This document shows, piece by piece, positions 35,942-44,003 of a stretch of 64,000 nt of DNA (its first letter is position 1; each line of letters starts with the position of its first letter). This stretch comes from Rhizobium sp. WSM4643 (GTDB lineage Bacteria > Pseudomonadota > Alphaproteobacteria > Rhizobiales > Rhizobiaceae): positions 2,108,001-2,172,000 of the forward strand of contig NZ_CP104040.1 in the NCBI RefSeq assembly GCF_025152745.1, written 5' to 3'. The notes under the pieces were generated by a model that was not told the origin of the DNA, searched no databases, and was given only the letters and a program-made list of their open reading frames with translations. The position numbers and the translations under genes are program-made.

Positions 35942-36017
35942 GCCCGGCGTAGCTCAACGTAAGAGCAGCGGTCTGGTTAGCAGCCGATCCAGGTCCAATT
36001 CCTCGGCAGGGGCACCA
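35942..36017 (+). pseudogene. tRNA-Thr(GGT)-like relic
   Basis: A 76-base stretch is laid out like a tRNA and ends in ACCA: a paired D arm (GCTC/GAGC), an anticodon loop CTGGTTA that would give GGT, and a T loop TCCAATT. However, the acceptor pairs only at its first four positions, the anticodon stem has a mismatch and the T stem has one mismatch and an extra base. It is most likely a tRNA pseudogene. It sits between the gcvP terminator and the SDR gene. Confidence 0.6.
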
Positions 36018-36067
36018 GTTTCCCAATTCCCCTGCTCTATCAGCGTCGAGGCGTGCGGATTTACGGT

Positions 36068-37036
36068 CTAGAAGCGCTCGCCGACCATATTCTCGCTTTT
36101 GGCCCACAATGCCCTGGCCGTCTCGGGGTCGAGCGCGTAGGTGCGCACGCCTTCGGAAATCGGACTGATCTCCGCATCCGTCACTTCGGAGACGTGGCAA
36201 TTCTCACAATATCTGCCGCCGACCGCATCTGCCGGGGCGACGAAACCTGCCCAGACCGAGGTAGCCGCACCCTGCGGAATCGTCTTCCACTGGAAGGGTG
36301 GCTTGCCGTCGGCGGTGAGTGCTGCGTTAATCTGCGCTATCATGCCTTCAATCATGTCAGGGTCGAGATGACGGCCGAGCTCGGTCTGGATGCCGCCGGG
36401 ATGCAGTGCCGTTGCACGGATGCCGCGCTCCTTGAGGCGCCGGTCGAGTTCCACTGTGAACAGGATATTTGCAGTTTTCGACTGGGCATAGGCCGCCCAG
36501 GGCTCATAGGTCTTGCTCTCGAAATTGAGGTCGTCGAGGCTGAAAGGTGCCATGCGATGGCCCGAGGATGCGACGATCACCACCCGGCCGCCCGATTTGA
36601 CGAGCGGTACGATGCGGTTGACCAGCACGAAATGACCGAGATGATTAGTGCCGAACTGCGTTTCGAAGCCATCGGCGGTGCGGCCGAAGGGAGCGGCCAT
36701 TACGCCGGCATTGGCAATGACGACATCGAAGGGGCGACCATCCGAAGTGAGCGCATTGGCGCAGGCGCGCACGCTTGTCAAAGAGGCAAGATCAAGCTCG
36801 ACGATATCCAGGCTGCCGCCATTGGCCGCACCGGCGCGCACGGCTTCCGTTGCCGCCCTCGCCTTTGCAAGGTCACGTGCCGTACCCGTCACCTGCGCTC
36901 CATGGGCCGCCAGCACGCGCGCGGTTTCCACGCCGAGACCGGCCGAAATACCCGTCACCAGAACGCGCTTGCCCTTGAGATCAACGCCGGCAAGCACCTC
37001 ATCGGTGGTTGATGTCGCGCCAAAAAGTTCACTCAT
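36068..37036 (-). CDS. Short-chain dehydrogenase/reductase
   Basis: The 322-residue NAD(P)-dependent oxidoreductase resembles the retinol-dehydrogenase-like SDR group. The Rossmann motif TGISAGLGVETARVL, the NAG motif (VIANAGVMAAP), the catalytic Ser (VASSGHR) and YAQSK (Tyr-Lys) are all present. A long C-terminal insertion with GRYCENCHV is typical of this subgroup. GGAGATAATT stands before ATG 37036; the longer frame to 37429 has no family support. It is divergent from the tetR gene, which probably controls it. The substrate is unknown. Confidence 0.9.
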   Translation of the reverse strand: MSELFGATSTTDEVLAGVDLKGKRVLVTGISAGLGVETARVLAAHGAQVTGTARDLAKARAATEAVRAGAANGGSLDIVELDLASLTSVRACANALTSDGRPFDVVIANAGVMAAPFGRTADGFETQFGTNHLGHFVLVNRIVPLVKSGGRVVIVASSGHRMAPFSLDDLNFESKTYEPWAAYAQSKTANILFTVELDRRLKERGIRATALHPGGIQTELGRHLDPDMIEGMIAQINAALTADGKPPFQWKTIPQGAATSVWAGFVAPADAVGGRYCENCHVSEVTDAEISPISEGVRTYALDPETARALWAKSENMVGERF

Positions 37037-37110
37037 AATTATCTCCTTGATCATGGACGCACCGCTCCAGGCTGGTGGACCATTGCCCGCCGGCCTCAAA
37101 TGAAATAAAA

Positions 37111-37146
37111 GGAGGGTGCCTCCAGATAAATATGGAGGGTTCCTCC
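37111..37146. promoter_or_regulatory. Twin palindromic operators of the TetR regulator
   Basis: Two 13-base palindromes GGAGGGTGCCTCC (37111-37123) and GGAGGGTTCCTCC (37134-37146) are 23 bases apart centre to centre. They lie in the 134-base gap between the divergent SDR and tetR genes, overlapping the only plausible promoter positions (AT-rich GATAAATAT between them). Confidence 0.8.
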
Positions 37147-37170
37147 GCTTATCAAGGAGACCTCTCGGAA

Positions 37171-37752
37171 ATGGCCAAAAAAAGTGACGAGCCCGTCCGA
37201 AAGCCGCGTGCGGATGCCGAACGCAATCGTCTGCTGCTGATGGAAACGGCAAAGACCGTCTTTGCCGACAAGGGTTCCAGCGCCAACCTGGAGGAAATCG
37301 CCCGCATCGCTGGCGTCGGCATCGGCACACTCTATCGCCATTTCCCGACGCGCGATGCACTGGTTTCCGCCATCTACCGCAACGAAACGACGCAGCTTGC
37401 CGCTGCCGCCAAAGGCCTTGCCGAGACACATCCGCCTGTCGAAGCGCTCCGCCTGTGGCTAGTGCAGTTCGTGGATTATGTCGTGACGAAACACGGCATG
37501 TCCGAGGTGCTGGAATCTTTGGTCGGCGGCACCTCCGAGCTCTATGCCGATTCAGCCAGTTTGATCATAGGCGCCGTCAATCTGCTGGTGGATCGCGCAG
37601 TCGCCACCGGTGAAATCCATCTGGCGATGGACCCGCTCGATATCCTGCGCGCCCTGGCGGGCGGCGCGAGCATCAGCTGTGGCCCTGCCTGGCGGGATGC
37701 GGCAAGGCAACTCATCGATATTCTGATTGCGGGTATGAAAGCCAGTCGCTGA
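37171..37752 (+). CDS. TetR-family transcriptional regulator
   Basis: The 193-residue repressor has the N-terminal HTH at residues 15-62 (RNRLLMETAKTVFADKGSSA spans part, then IARIAGVGIGTLYRHFPTRDALV, the recognition helix). The C-terminal ligand/dimer domain fits the TetR_C group seen next to SDR genes. AAGGAGA precedes ATG 37171; the upstream in-frame extension to 37075 runs through the operators and is rejected. Divergent from the SDR gene, with two operator palindromes between them, so it very likely represses that gene and itself. Confidence 0.9.
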   Translation: MAKKSDEPVRKPRADAERNRLLLMETAKTVFADKGSSANLEEIARIAGVGIGTLYRHFPTRDALVSAIYRNETTQLAAAAKGLAETHPPVEALRLWLVQFVDYVVTKHGMSEVLESLVGGTSELYADSASLIIGAVNLLVDRAVATGEIHLAMDPLDILRALAGGASISCGPAWRDAARQLIDILIAGMKASR

Positions 37753-37789
37753 GGCTGCCGTATCATTCCTGCACGACCCTCTCAGATGG

Positions 37790-38019
37790 AGCTGCGCGAG
37801 AATGGCAACTCGACATGGAGGATTTCCGCGCACGCGGTGGAAGAACCTCGTCGGCGATTGGGATCGCCCCTATAGCCGCGAACAGGCTGCTTCCCGCCCG
37901 GCGCCTTCCGCGTCGACAAATACTGGTCGCCGGTCAACCGCGTCGATAATGTCTATGGCGACCGCAACCTGATCTGCACCTGCCCGCCGGTGGAAAGCTA
38001 CGCCGAGGCGGCGGAGTAG
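37790..38019 (+). pseudogene. Relic of a second gcvP, internally deleted
   Basis: Bases 37831-38019 match the 3' end of gcvP (35594-35782) over the same 189-base span, with scattered changes and small indels (for instance CAGGCTGCTT for CAGGCCTGCTT). Bases 37790-37830 match a segment about 800 bases further upstream in gcvP (34778-34813, GATTTCCGCGC). The middle of the gene is deleted and the frame is broken. A weak AAGCCC/GGGGCTT hairpin follows, echoing the gcvP terminator. The rest of the 430-base gap holds no gene. Confidence 0.88.
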
Positions 38020-38182
38020 CAGCCATTCGCCAAGCCCTTCCCACGAGTTGGCAGGGGCTTGCCGCTTCTGGGGCAGAAGGATCAAATTTAACCTTTCTTA
38101 GCAAGTCTCTGTTAGCAATTCAGAAAGGCAGCTTCCATCAACATGGATCACCGCCGGTCCCTTGTTTTGCGTGCAGGTTCTC

Positions 38183-39217
38183 ATGCGTCCCTCGGCAGTG
38201 CCAGCAATCCTCCTCGCCGCCCTGATCCTGTCGGGATGCGCCGCAAGCTCCGGCGCCGAAGATGTGCTTACCCCTGTGCCGTCGGCGGAAACGACCAATG
38301 CAATCAGCAAGCCGAGCGGCCCGATACCTGCTGCCGCCGTCGGCGATACCACCCCGCAGGCAAGCACGCCGCAGGAGGCGTTGAACTGGACAGGGCCGGA
38401 GCCGCAGGCGCTCGTGCCGGCGGACAGGCCGGTCGGCATGCCGATGCCGACGGAACGGCCGGTGGCGATACTGATGCCCGCCAACCCGGAAGCCGATCCC
38501 GATAACAGCACCAAATCGCCGACACGTTCGCGAATCTACGGTCACCGCTTCCGCGACGCCAAGCCGATCAACTTCGGCTCCACGTCTCCGCGAAAGCTTG
38601 CCGTGCACGGCGTCGATGTCTCGCGCTGGCAGGGCGAGATCGACTGGGAGACATTACAGTCACAGGGCGCCAATTTCGTCTACATCAAGGCGACGGACGG
38701 CGGCGATCACCTCGATCCGATGTTCAAGAAGAACTGGCGCCGGGCCAAGGAAGCCGGTCTGAAACACGGCGCCTATCATTTCTTTTATTGGTGCCGGACC
38801 GCCGGCGAACAGGCCGACTGGTTCATCCGCAACGTGCCCAGGGAAGCAAATGCCCTTCCGCCTGTTATCGACGTCGAATGGAACGGCGAATCGAGCTGCA
38901 AGCGGCGCATTTCCCCCGCCCGCGTCCGGGAAAAGATGCAGGTTTTCATGGACAAGCTGGAACGCCATTACGGCCAGCGCCCGATCATCTACACGGCGCC
39001 GGACTTCTACCGCGATAATTTGAAGGGCCAAATGCTCGACTATCCCTTCTGGCTGCGCTCGGTGGCCGCTCATCCCTCCAAGGTCTACCCCGGCCGCAAG
39101 TGGCTGTTCTGGCAGTATTCCGGCTCCGGCCTTTCCGAGGGCGTCGACGGCAAGATCGACCTCAACGTGTTCAACGGCAACGAAAACGATTGGCACGACT
39201 GGATGGCGACACGATAG
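38183..39217 (+). CDS. GH25 lysozyme-type lipoprotein
   Basis: The 344-residue lipoprotein has signal and lipobox LILSGCAA (lipidated Cys about 19). A Pro/Ala-rich spacer (about 25-135) precedes a glycoside hydrolase family 25 domain (about 140-344). It starts with HGVDVSRWQGEIDW (catalytic Asp) and has PPVIDVEWNGES (catalytic Asp/Glu) and LFWQYSGSG near the end. The domain cleaves the muramic acid-glucosamine bond of peptidoglycan. ATG 38183 is preferred over a TTG frame from 38162. The next gene is the small FlgC-like protein. Confidence 0.9.
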   Translation: MRPSAVPAILLAALILSGCAASSGAEDVLTPVPSAETTNAISKPSGPIPAAAVGDTTPQASTPQEALNWTGPEPQALVPADRPVGMPMPTERPVAILMPANPEADPDNSTKSPTRSRIYGHRFRDAKPINFGSTSPRKLAVHGVDVSRWQGEIDWETLQSQGANFVYIKATDGGDHLDPMFKKNWRRAKEAGLKHGAYHFFYWCRTAGEQADWFIRNVPREANALPPVIDVEWNGESSCKRRISPARVREKMQVFMDKLERHYGQRPIIYTAPDFYRDNLKGQMLDYPFWLRSVAAHPSKVYPGRKWLFWQYSGSGLSEGVDGKIDLNVFNGNENDWHDWMATR

Positions 39218-39383
39218 CGACGCTGTCCATGGCTCTGCGTCCCTCCGATATCCTTCCGTGCCAATCCGGAACAGATGGATGGCAAGACGCGCTCAGCTAT
39301 GGGTCTTTGCTAACGCAACGCCTTCAGCATTCCCTAAGCCCTTGCATGTAGAAAAATTTCATCCAGTTCTGGGGAAACGGCTG

Positions 39384-39689
39384 ATGAGCACGTTGGGAAT
39401 TACGAGCACTGCTCTTTCGGGGATGCGAGCACAGACGACGCGTGTCGGCGCAATTGCCAACAACATCACCAACAGCAGCACGCCGGGCTATGCCAGGCTG
39501 AACACCAGCCTCACCTCCGTGGTGCAAGCCGGCGTCCAGGCCGTCATCAACCCGACCGCGTCAAATGTCGATCCGGCCACCGAACTGACTGATCTGATTG
39601 AAGCCGAACAGAGCTATAGGGCAAACGCGGTTGTCTTCGAAACCGGCGCCGACATGTGGGAAATGCTGATGAGCATCAAGCGCGACTGA
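39384..39689 (+). CDS. Mini flagellar rod/hook-like protein (FlgC-type ends only)
   Basis: The 101-residue product begins MSTLGITSTALSGMRAQTTR and continues VGAIANNITNSSTPGY, the N-terminal signature of flagellar basal-body rod proteins. It ends with LIEAEQSYRANAVVFETGAD and an EMLMSIKRD-like tail, the matching C-terminal helix. The central domain of FlgC/FlgG (usually 30-150 residues or more) is replaced by about 35 residues, so it is a fused pair of the two axial helices. No flagellar gene neighbours it. The long upstream frame to 39258 is not family-like and was excluded. Confidence 0.8.
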   Translation: MSTLGITSTALSGMRAQTTRVGAIANNITNSSTPGYARLNTSLTSVVQAGVQAVINPTASNVDPATELTDLIEAEQSYRANAVVFETGADMWEMLMSIKRD

Positions 39690-39747
39690 ACACGCCCGAT
39701 TTCATCGGAGAGTTGCTGGCGGAGAATATTCCGCCGCTCTGAAGTTG

Positions 39748-40140
39748 TCAGGAATGCGCCGGCTCGCCCTGGCGCTGGGCGGCAAGGGCCGCCAGATCGG
39801 CAGGCTTCAGTTCGACGGATTCACCGCAGCCGCAGGCCGAGGTCTGGTTCGGATTGGTGAAGGTGAAGCCGGAGCGCAGCGTCGTCGTCTCGAAACCCAT
39901 TTCGGTGCCGAGCAGATAAAGGGCTGCCGACGGCTCAACCCAGACTTTGGCGCCGTCGCGCTCGATCAAATCGTCCTTGGCATTGGGCTCAGTCACCAGG
40001 TCAATGGTATATTCCATCCCGGCGCAGCCGCCCTTCTTGATGCCGACGCGAATGCCTTTGGCATCCGATCCTGAGTTCTCGACGATCGCCTTGACGCGGG
40101 CCGCGGCACCGTCCGTCATGCTCATAATTGCAAAGCCCAT
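39748..40140 (-). CDS. sufA: Fe-S cluster carrier SufA (HesB/IscA family)
   Basis: The 130-residue A-type carrier accepts or delivers Fe-S clusters. Its three cluster ligands are visible: GGCAGMEY (Cys 1) and the C-terminal SACGCGES (C-x-C). AGGAG with good spacing precedes ATG 40140. It is last in the leftward suf operon, in the position known from the Agrobacterium sufS2BCDS1XA order. The small perfect hairpin after its stop (GGCGGA/TCCGCC, 39718-39735) lacks a T run. Confidence 0.94.
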   Translation of the reverse strand: MGFAIMSMTDGAAARVKAIVENSGSDAKGIRVGIKKGGCAGMEYTIDLVTEPNAKDDLIERDGAKVWVEPSAALYLLGTEMGFETTTLRSGFTFTNPNQTSACGCGESVELKPADLAALAAQRQGEPAHS

Positions 40141-40232
40141 CGGCTCATTCTCCTTCCGCAACCGGGGTCAAGATCCGGTGCATCGTGATTCAAATGTAGT
40201 CGTCCAAGGTAAACGGATCAATACCGATCCTC

Positions 40233-40613
40233 TCAGTACCAGCCGACGGCGACCTGCGCCTCTTCGGACATACGATCCGGCGTCCACGGCGGATCGAAGG
40301 TCATGGCTACCTCGACGCCGGACACGCCTTCGACGGCACCGACGGCATTTTCGACCCAGCCGGGCATCTCGCCGGCAACCGGGCACCCGGGTGCGGTCAG
40401 CGTCATCATGATCTTCACCATCCGGTCGTCTTCGATGTCGATCTTGTAGATCAGACCCAACTCGAAGATGTCGGCTGGAATTTCCGGATCGTAGACGGTC
40501 TTCAGCGCGCTGATGACGTCGTCGCTCAGCCGCGCCAGTTCATCGGCCGGAATGCTGGAATGCACGATGCCTTCGCGCACGTCGATCTTCTGTTCGCTTT
40601 CGTCCAGGCTCAT
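40233..40613 (-). CDS. SufT-like DUF59 (MIP18) protein
   Basis: The 126-residue product has a C-terminal DUF59/MIP18 domain with YDPEIPADIFELGLIY and the TAPGCPVAGEMPGWV loop carrying the conserved Cys. Proteins of this type work in Fe-S cluster maturation; in the related Agrobacterium operon the equivalent gene is sufX (SufT). ATG 40613 is set by GAGGAG at proper distance; a GTG at 40622 is too close to it. It lies 12 bases after sufS and before sufA, inside the operon. Confidence 0.9.
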   Translation of the reverse strand: MSLDESEQKIDVREGIVHSSIPADELARLSDDVISALKTVYDPEIPADIFELGLIYKIDIEDDRMVKIMMTLTAPGCPVAGEMPGWVENAVGAVEGVSGVEVAMTFDPPWTPDRMSEEAQVAVGWY

Positions 40614-40625
40614 CACGGACACTCC

Positions 40626-41867
40626 TCAAGCAAAGAACTTGCGCGCATATTCAAGCGCATCGGCCAGGGCATCGACCTCGGCGCGGGTATTGTACATGCC
40701 GAAGGATGCACGGCATGTGGAGGTGACGCCGAAGCGTTTCAAGAGCGGCATGGCGCAATGCGTGCCGGCCCTGACCGCAATACCCTGCCGGTCGATCACC
40801 ATCGAGACGTCATGGGCATGGATACCGGCAAGCTCGAAGGAAAAGATGCTTCCCTTGTCGGGTGCCGTCCCAAAGACATGCAGCGAATTAACGGATTTCA
40901 GCCGCTCGACCGCATAGGCGGCAAGATCGGCCTCATGGCGGGCGATCGCCTCGCGGCCAACCTTCTCCATGTAGTCGAGTGCATAACCGAGCCCGATCGC
41001 CTGCACGATTGGCGGCGTGCCGGCCTCGAAGCGATGCGGCGGGTCGTTATAAGTGACCATATCCTCGGCGACCTCGAAGATCATCTCGCCGCCGCCCTGG
41101 AACGGCCGCATCTCGAAAAGCCGCTCCTTCTTGCCGTAGAGCACGCCGATGCCCGACGGGCCGTAGAGTTTGTGACCGGTCATGACGTACCAGTCGCAAT
41201 CGATATCCTGCACGTCGACAGGCAGATGCACGGCGCCCTGGCTGCCGTCGATCAGCACCGGGATGCCGCGTTCGTGCGCGATCCGGCAGACTTCCTTGAC
41301 GGGAACGATGGTGCCGAGCGCATTCGACATATGGGTGATGGCAACGAGCTTGGTGCGCTCCGTCAGGCTCTTCTCGAAATCCTCGATACGGAAGGCACCT
41401 TCGTCATCCACAGGCACCCAGACGAGCTTGGCGCCCTGCCGCTCTCGAATGAAGTGCCAGGGCACGATGTTGGAATGGTGCTCCATGATCGTGAGCACTA
41501 TCTCGTCGTCTTCGCCGATCTTCGGCATGCCCCAGCCATAGGCGACGGTGTTGATCGCTTCCGTCGAATTCTTGGTGAAGACGATGTCGTTGACCGAGGG
41601 GGCGTTGAGGAAACGGCGCACCTTCTCGCGCGCTGCTTCATAGGCGTCCGTGGCCGCATTCGAGAGATAGTGCAGGCCGCGATGCACATTGGCGTATTGA
41701 TGCGAATAGGTATGCGAGATGGCGTCGATCACCACCTGCGGCTTCTGCGCCGATGCGCCGTTGTCGAGATAGACCAGCGGCTTGCCGTGCACCTTCTCCG
41801 TCAGGATCGGAAAATCCCGGCGGATGGCTTCGACGTCGTATTGCGTGGCCGGCACGATCTTGTCCAT
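40626..41867 (-). CDS. sufS: Cysteine desulfurase SufS
   Basis: The 413-residue PLP enzyme takes sulfur from cysteine for Fe-S assembly. PLP-binding motif VMTGHKLYGPSGIGVLYG (Lys in HK) is at about residue 230, and the persulfide Cys lies in VRAGTHCAMPLLKRF near residue 365, the group II (SufS) spacing. It belongs to the type II (SufS) branch rather than IscS. Located between sufD and the SufT-like gene. A second desulfurase, of the NifS/IscS branch, starts the operon. Confidence 0.95.
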   Translation of the reverse strand: MDKIVPATQYDVEAIRRDFPILTEKVHGKPLVYLDNGASAQKPQVVIDAISHTYSHQYANVHRGLHYLSNAATDAYEAAREKVRRFLNAPSVNDIVFTKNSTEAINTVAYGWGMPKIGEDDEIVLTIMEHHSNIVPWHFIRERQGAKLVWVPVDDEGAFRIEDFEKSLTERTKLVAITHMSNALGTIVPVKEVCRIAHERGIPVLIDGSQGAVHLPVDVQDIDCDWYVMTGHKLYGPSGIGVLYGKKERLFEMRPFQGGGEMIFEVAEDMVTYNDPPHRFEAGTPPIVQAIGLGYALDYMEKVGREAIARHEADLAAYAVERLKSVNSLHVFGTAPDKGSIFSFELAGIHAHDVSMVIDRQGIAVRAGTHCAMPLLKRFGVTSTCRASFGMYNTRAEVDALADALEYARKFFA

Positions 41868-41880
41868 TTGATATATCCGA

Positions 41881-43155
41881 TCAGGCGTGCTTTTCGAGCC
41901 AGGCCGAAATCACGCCTTCAAGCGCCTCGACCAGGTCCTCATCTTCCAGTTCCTCGACGATTTCGGCGACGAAGGCGTTGACGAGCATCGCCCGCGCCTT
42001 GTTCTCCGGAATGCCGCGCGCCATCATGTAATAGAGATGGTTGGCGTCGATATCGGTCACCGTGGCGCCATGGCCGCACTGGACGTCGTCGGCGAAGATT
42101 TCGAGTTCGGGCTTGACCGAGAATTCGGCATCGTCGGACATCAGCAACGTGTTGCAGGCCATCTTGGCATCGGTCTTCTGCGCATCGGGCGCGACCCGGA
42201 TCATGCCCTGGAACACACCTTTGGCGCGGTCGAAGACGACGTTGCGGATCACTTCGGTCGAGCCGGTATTCGGCACGTCGTGGCCGAGCACCATCGTCAC
42301 ATCAGTATGCGTGTCGCCGCCGAGCAGATTGATGCCGCGCAGCGTCAGGTCTGCGCCCTCGCCCGTCACCTTGATGTTGAGCTCCTGGCGCACCAGCCTG
42401 CCGCCGGCATTGATGACGAAAAGCCGAAGCTTGGCGTCGGCGCCGAGATCGATGCGGATCTGGCCGAGATGCGTATCGTCGGCTCCCTGCTGCTGCAATA
42501 TGATCCAGGTCAGCTCCGTGCCCTCGCCGACAACGATGTCACTGACGTGAGACACAAAGGCTGCGTCGCCAGTCACCGCAAGGTGACGCTCGATGACGGT
42601 CGCCTTGACGTTTGCGCCGAAGGAAACAGGAAGACGCGTGTGCGTCTGCCCACCGGCATGGATGAACTGGATTTCGAGCGGGTTTTCAAGCTCGGTATCG
42701 GCAGGCACGTCGACGACATAGCCGTCGCGCACGAAGCTGCCATTGATGCGGCCGACCGCGTCGTCGCTGCCGAGCGCATCCAGGCCGTCCGCGGCGGAGC
42801 CGTCGAGCAGACGTTCGGAATAGGGCGAAACGCCAAGGCCGTCAGCGGCAGCCTTCTGGTTGGAATGGCCCTGAATCACCGCCAGCACCGTGGCATCAGC
42901 AACGAGCGGCTCCAAAGCGTCCGAGCCGGCATCACCCGCCTGCGACGGGACAGTGCGCAAAAGATTCTTGAGGTCGGTATAGTGCCAAGCCTCGATCCGG
43001 CGCGTCGGCAGGCCGGCCTTCTTCAGGTCGTCGAGAAGCCGGTCGCGCAGTGCCGTCACCGCGCCATTGCCCGGCAGTTCGCCGATCTGCTGATTGAAGG
43101 CCTCGATCAGCGCCGTCTCGGCCGCAGTCAGGCGGCTCGTCGTCTGCATATTCAT
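41881..43155 (-). CDS. sufD: Fe-S assembly scaffold protein SufD
   Basis: The 424-residue SufD forms the SufBC2D scaffold with SufB and SufC. The C-terminal SufBD core shows KMACNTLLMSDDAEFSV, the conserved DDVQCGHGATVTDID block with His, and the EEGLSxxxA-type helix as ARGIPENKARAMLVNAFVAE. ATG 43155 is chosen; the longer frame to 43230 adds non-homologous residues. Its start is 25 bases downstream of the sufC stop. Confidence 0.93.
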   Translation of the reverse strand: MNMQTTSRLTAAETALIEAFNQQIGELPGNGAVTALRDRLLDDLKKAGLPTRRIEAWHYTDLKNLLRTVPSQAGDAGSDALEPLVADATVLAVIQGHSNQKAAADGLGVSPYSERLLDGSAADGLDALGSDDAVGRINGSFVRDGYVVDVPADTELENPLEIQFIHAGGQTHTRLPVSFGANVKATVIERHLAVTGDAAFVSHVSDIVVGEGTELTWIILQQQGADDTHLGQIRIDLGADAKLRLFVINAGGRLVRQELNIKVTGEGADLTLRGINLLGGDTHTDVTMVLGHDVPNTGSTEVIRNVVFDRAKGVFQGMIRVAPDAQKTDAKMACNTLLMSDDAEFSVKPELEIFADDVQCGHGATVTDIDANHLYYMMARGIPENKARAMLVNAFVAEIVEELEDEDLVEALEGVISAWLEKHA

Positions 43156-43180
43156 GGACGTCGTCCTTTCCACCCGAAAC

Positions 43181-43935
43181 TCAGGCCGCCGTGCCGATGA
43201 TGTCGGCATAGCCGTTGGCTTCCAGCTCATGCGCCAGCGTCTTGTCGCCCGACTTGATCACCTGGCCCTTGTAGAGCACGTGGACGGTATCCGGCACGAT
43301 GTAGTCGAGCAGGCGCTGGTAGTGGGTGATGACCACGACCGCGCGGTCCGGCGAACGCAGCGCGTTGACGCCGTCGGCGACGATCTTCAGCGCGTCGATG
43401 TCGAGCCCGGAATCGGTTTCGTCGAGCACGCAGAGCTTCGGTTCGAGCAGCGCCATCTGCAGGATCTCGGCGCGCTTCTTCTCGCCGCCGGAGAACCCGA
43501 CGTTCAGCGGCCGCTTCAGCATCTCGGTATTGATCTGCAGCTTGCCGGCGGCATCCTTGACGCGGCGCATGAAGTCCGGCGTCGTCAGCTCGTCCTCGCC
43601 GCGCGCCTTGCGCTGCTCGTTCATCGCCACCTTCAGGAACTGCATGGTGGCAACACCCGGGATTTCGACCGGGTACTGGAAGGCGAGGAAGATGCCCTTG
43701 GAGGCGCGTTCGGAGGGATCAAGCTCGAGAATGCTCTCGCCATTGTAGAGAATGTCACCCTCGGTGACTTCGTAATCGCTGCGGCCGGACAGCACATAGG
43801 AGAGCGTCGACTTGCCGGAGCCGTTCGGCCCCATGATCGCGGCAACCTCATTACTTTCACGGTCAGGTTCAAGCCACGGATGATCTCGGTGCCGTCTTCG
43901 GCGATGCGGGCATGGAGGTTCTTGATTTCAAGCAT
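43181..43935 (-). pseudogene. sufC: Fe-S assembly ATPase SufC, with an apparent frameshift
   Basis: SufC is the ABC-type ATPase of the SufBC2D scaffold. The N-terminus MLEIKNLHARIAEDGTEI lies in one frame (from ATG 43935), and the Walker A motif GPNGSGKSTL and everything after it lie in another (43181-43834). The shift falls around 43850-43855, where the coding strand reads AAAGTAATGAGG; one extra A (GTAAAT) would restore an unbroken 251-residue protein. Signature LSGGEKKR is seen here as FSGGEKKRAEILQM, with Walker B LCVLDETDSGLD. Since suf is the only Fe-S system seen here, a true null is doubtful; a homopolymer sequencing error is the first suspect. Confidence 0.9.
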
Positions 43936-44003
43936 TTCGTTTTTCCTGTGTACTCGGGCACAAGCGACCCAGCGTCTGTACAAAAGTGGATGTGAAGATC
44001 AGT

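Noticed and set aside
37037..37429. N-terminal extension of the SDR frame
   Set aside because: It runs through the operator region and the tetR coding sequence; the real start has a ribosome binding site at 37036.
40560..41981. A 473-codon frame antisense to sufS
   Set aside because: Shadow of sufS; composition is His/Arg/Asp-rich without any recognisable motif.
43181..43834. SufC starting at ATG 43834 as a shorter protein
   Set aside because: It would begin at the Walker A motif, losing an essential strand; the missing N-terminus is encoded in the adjacent frame.
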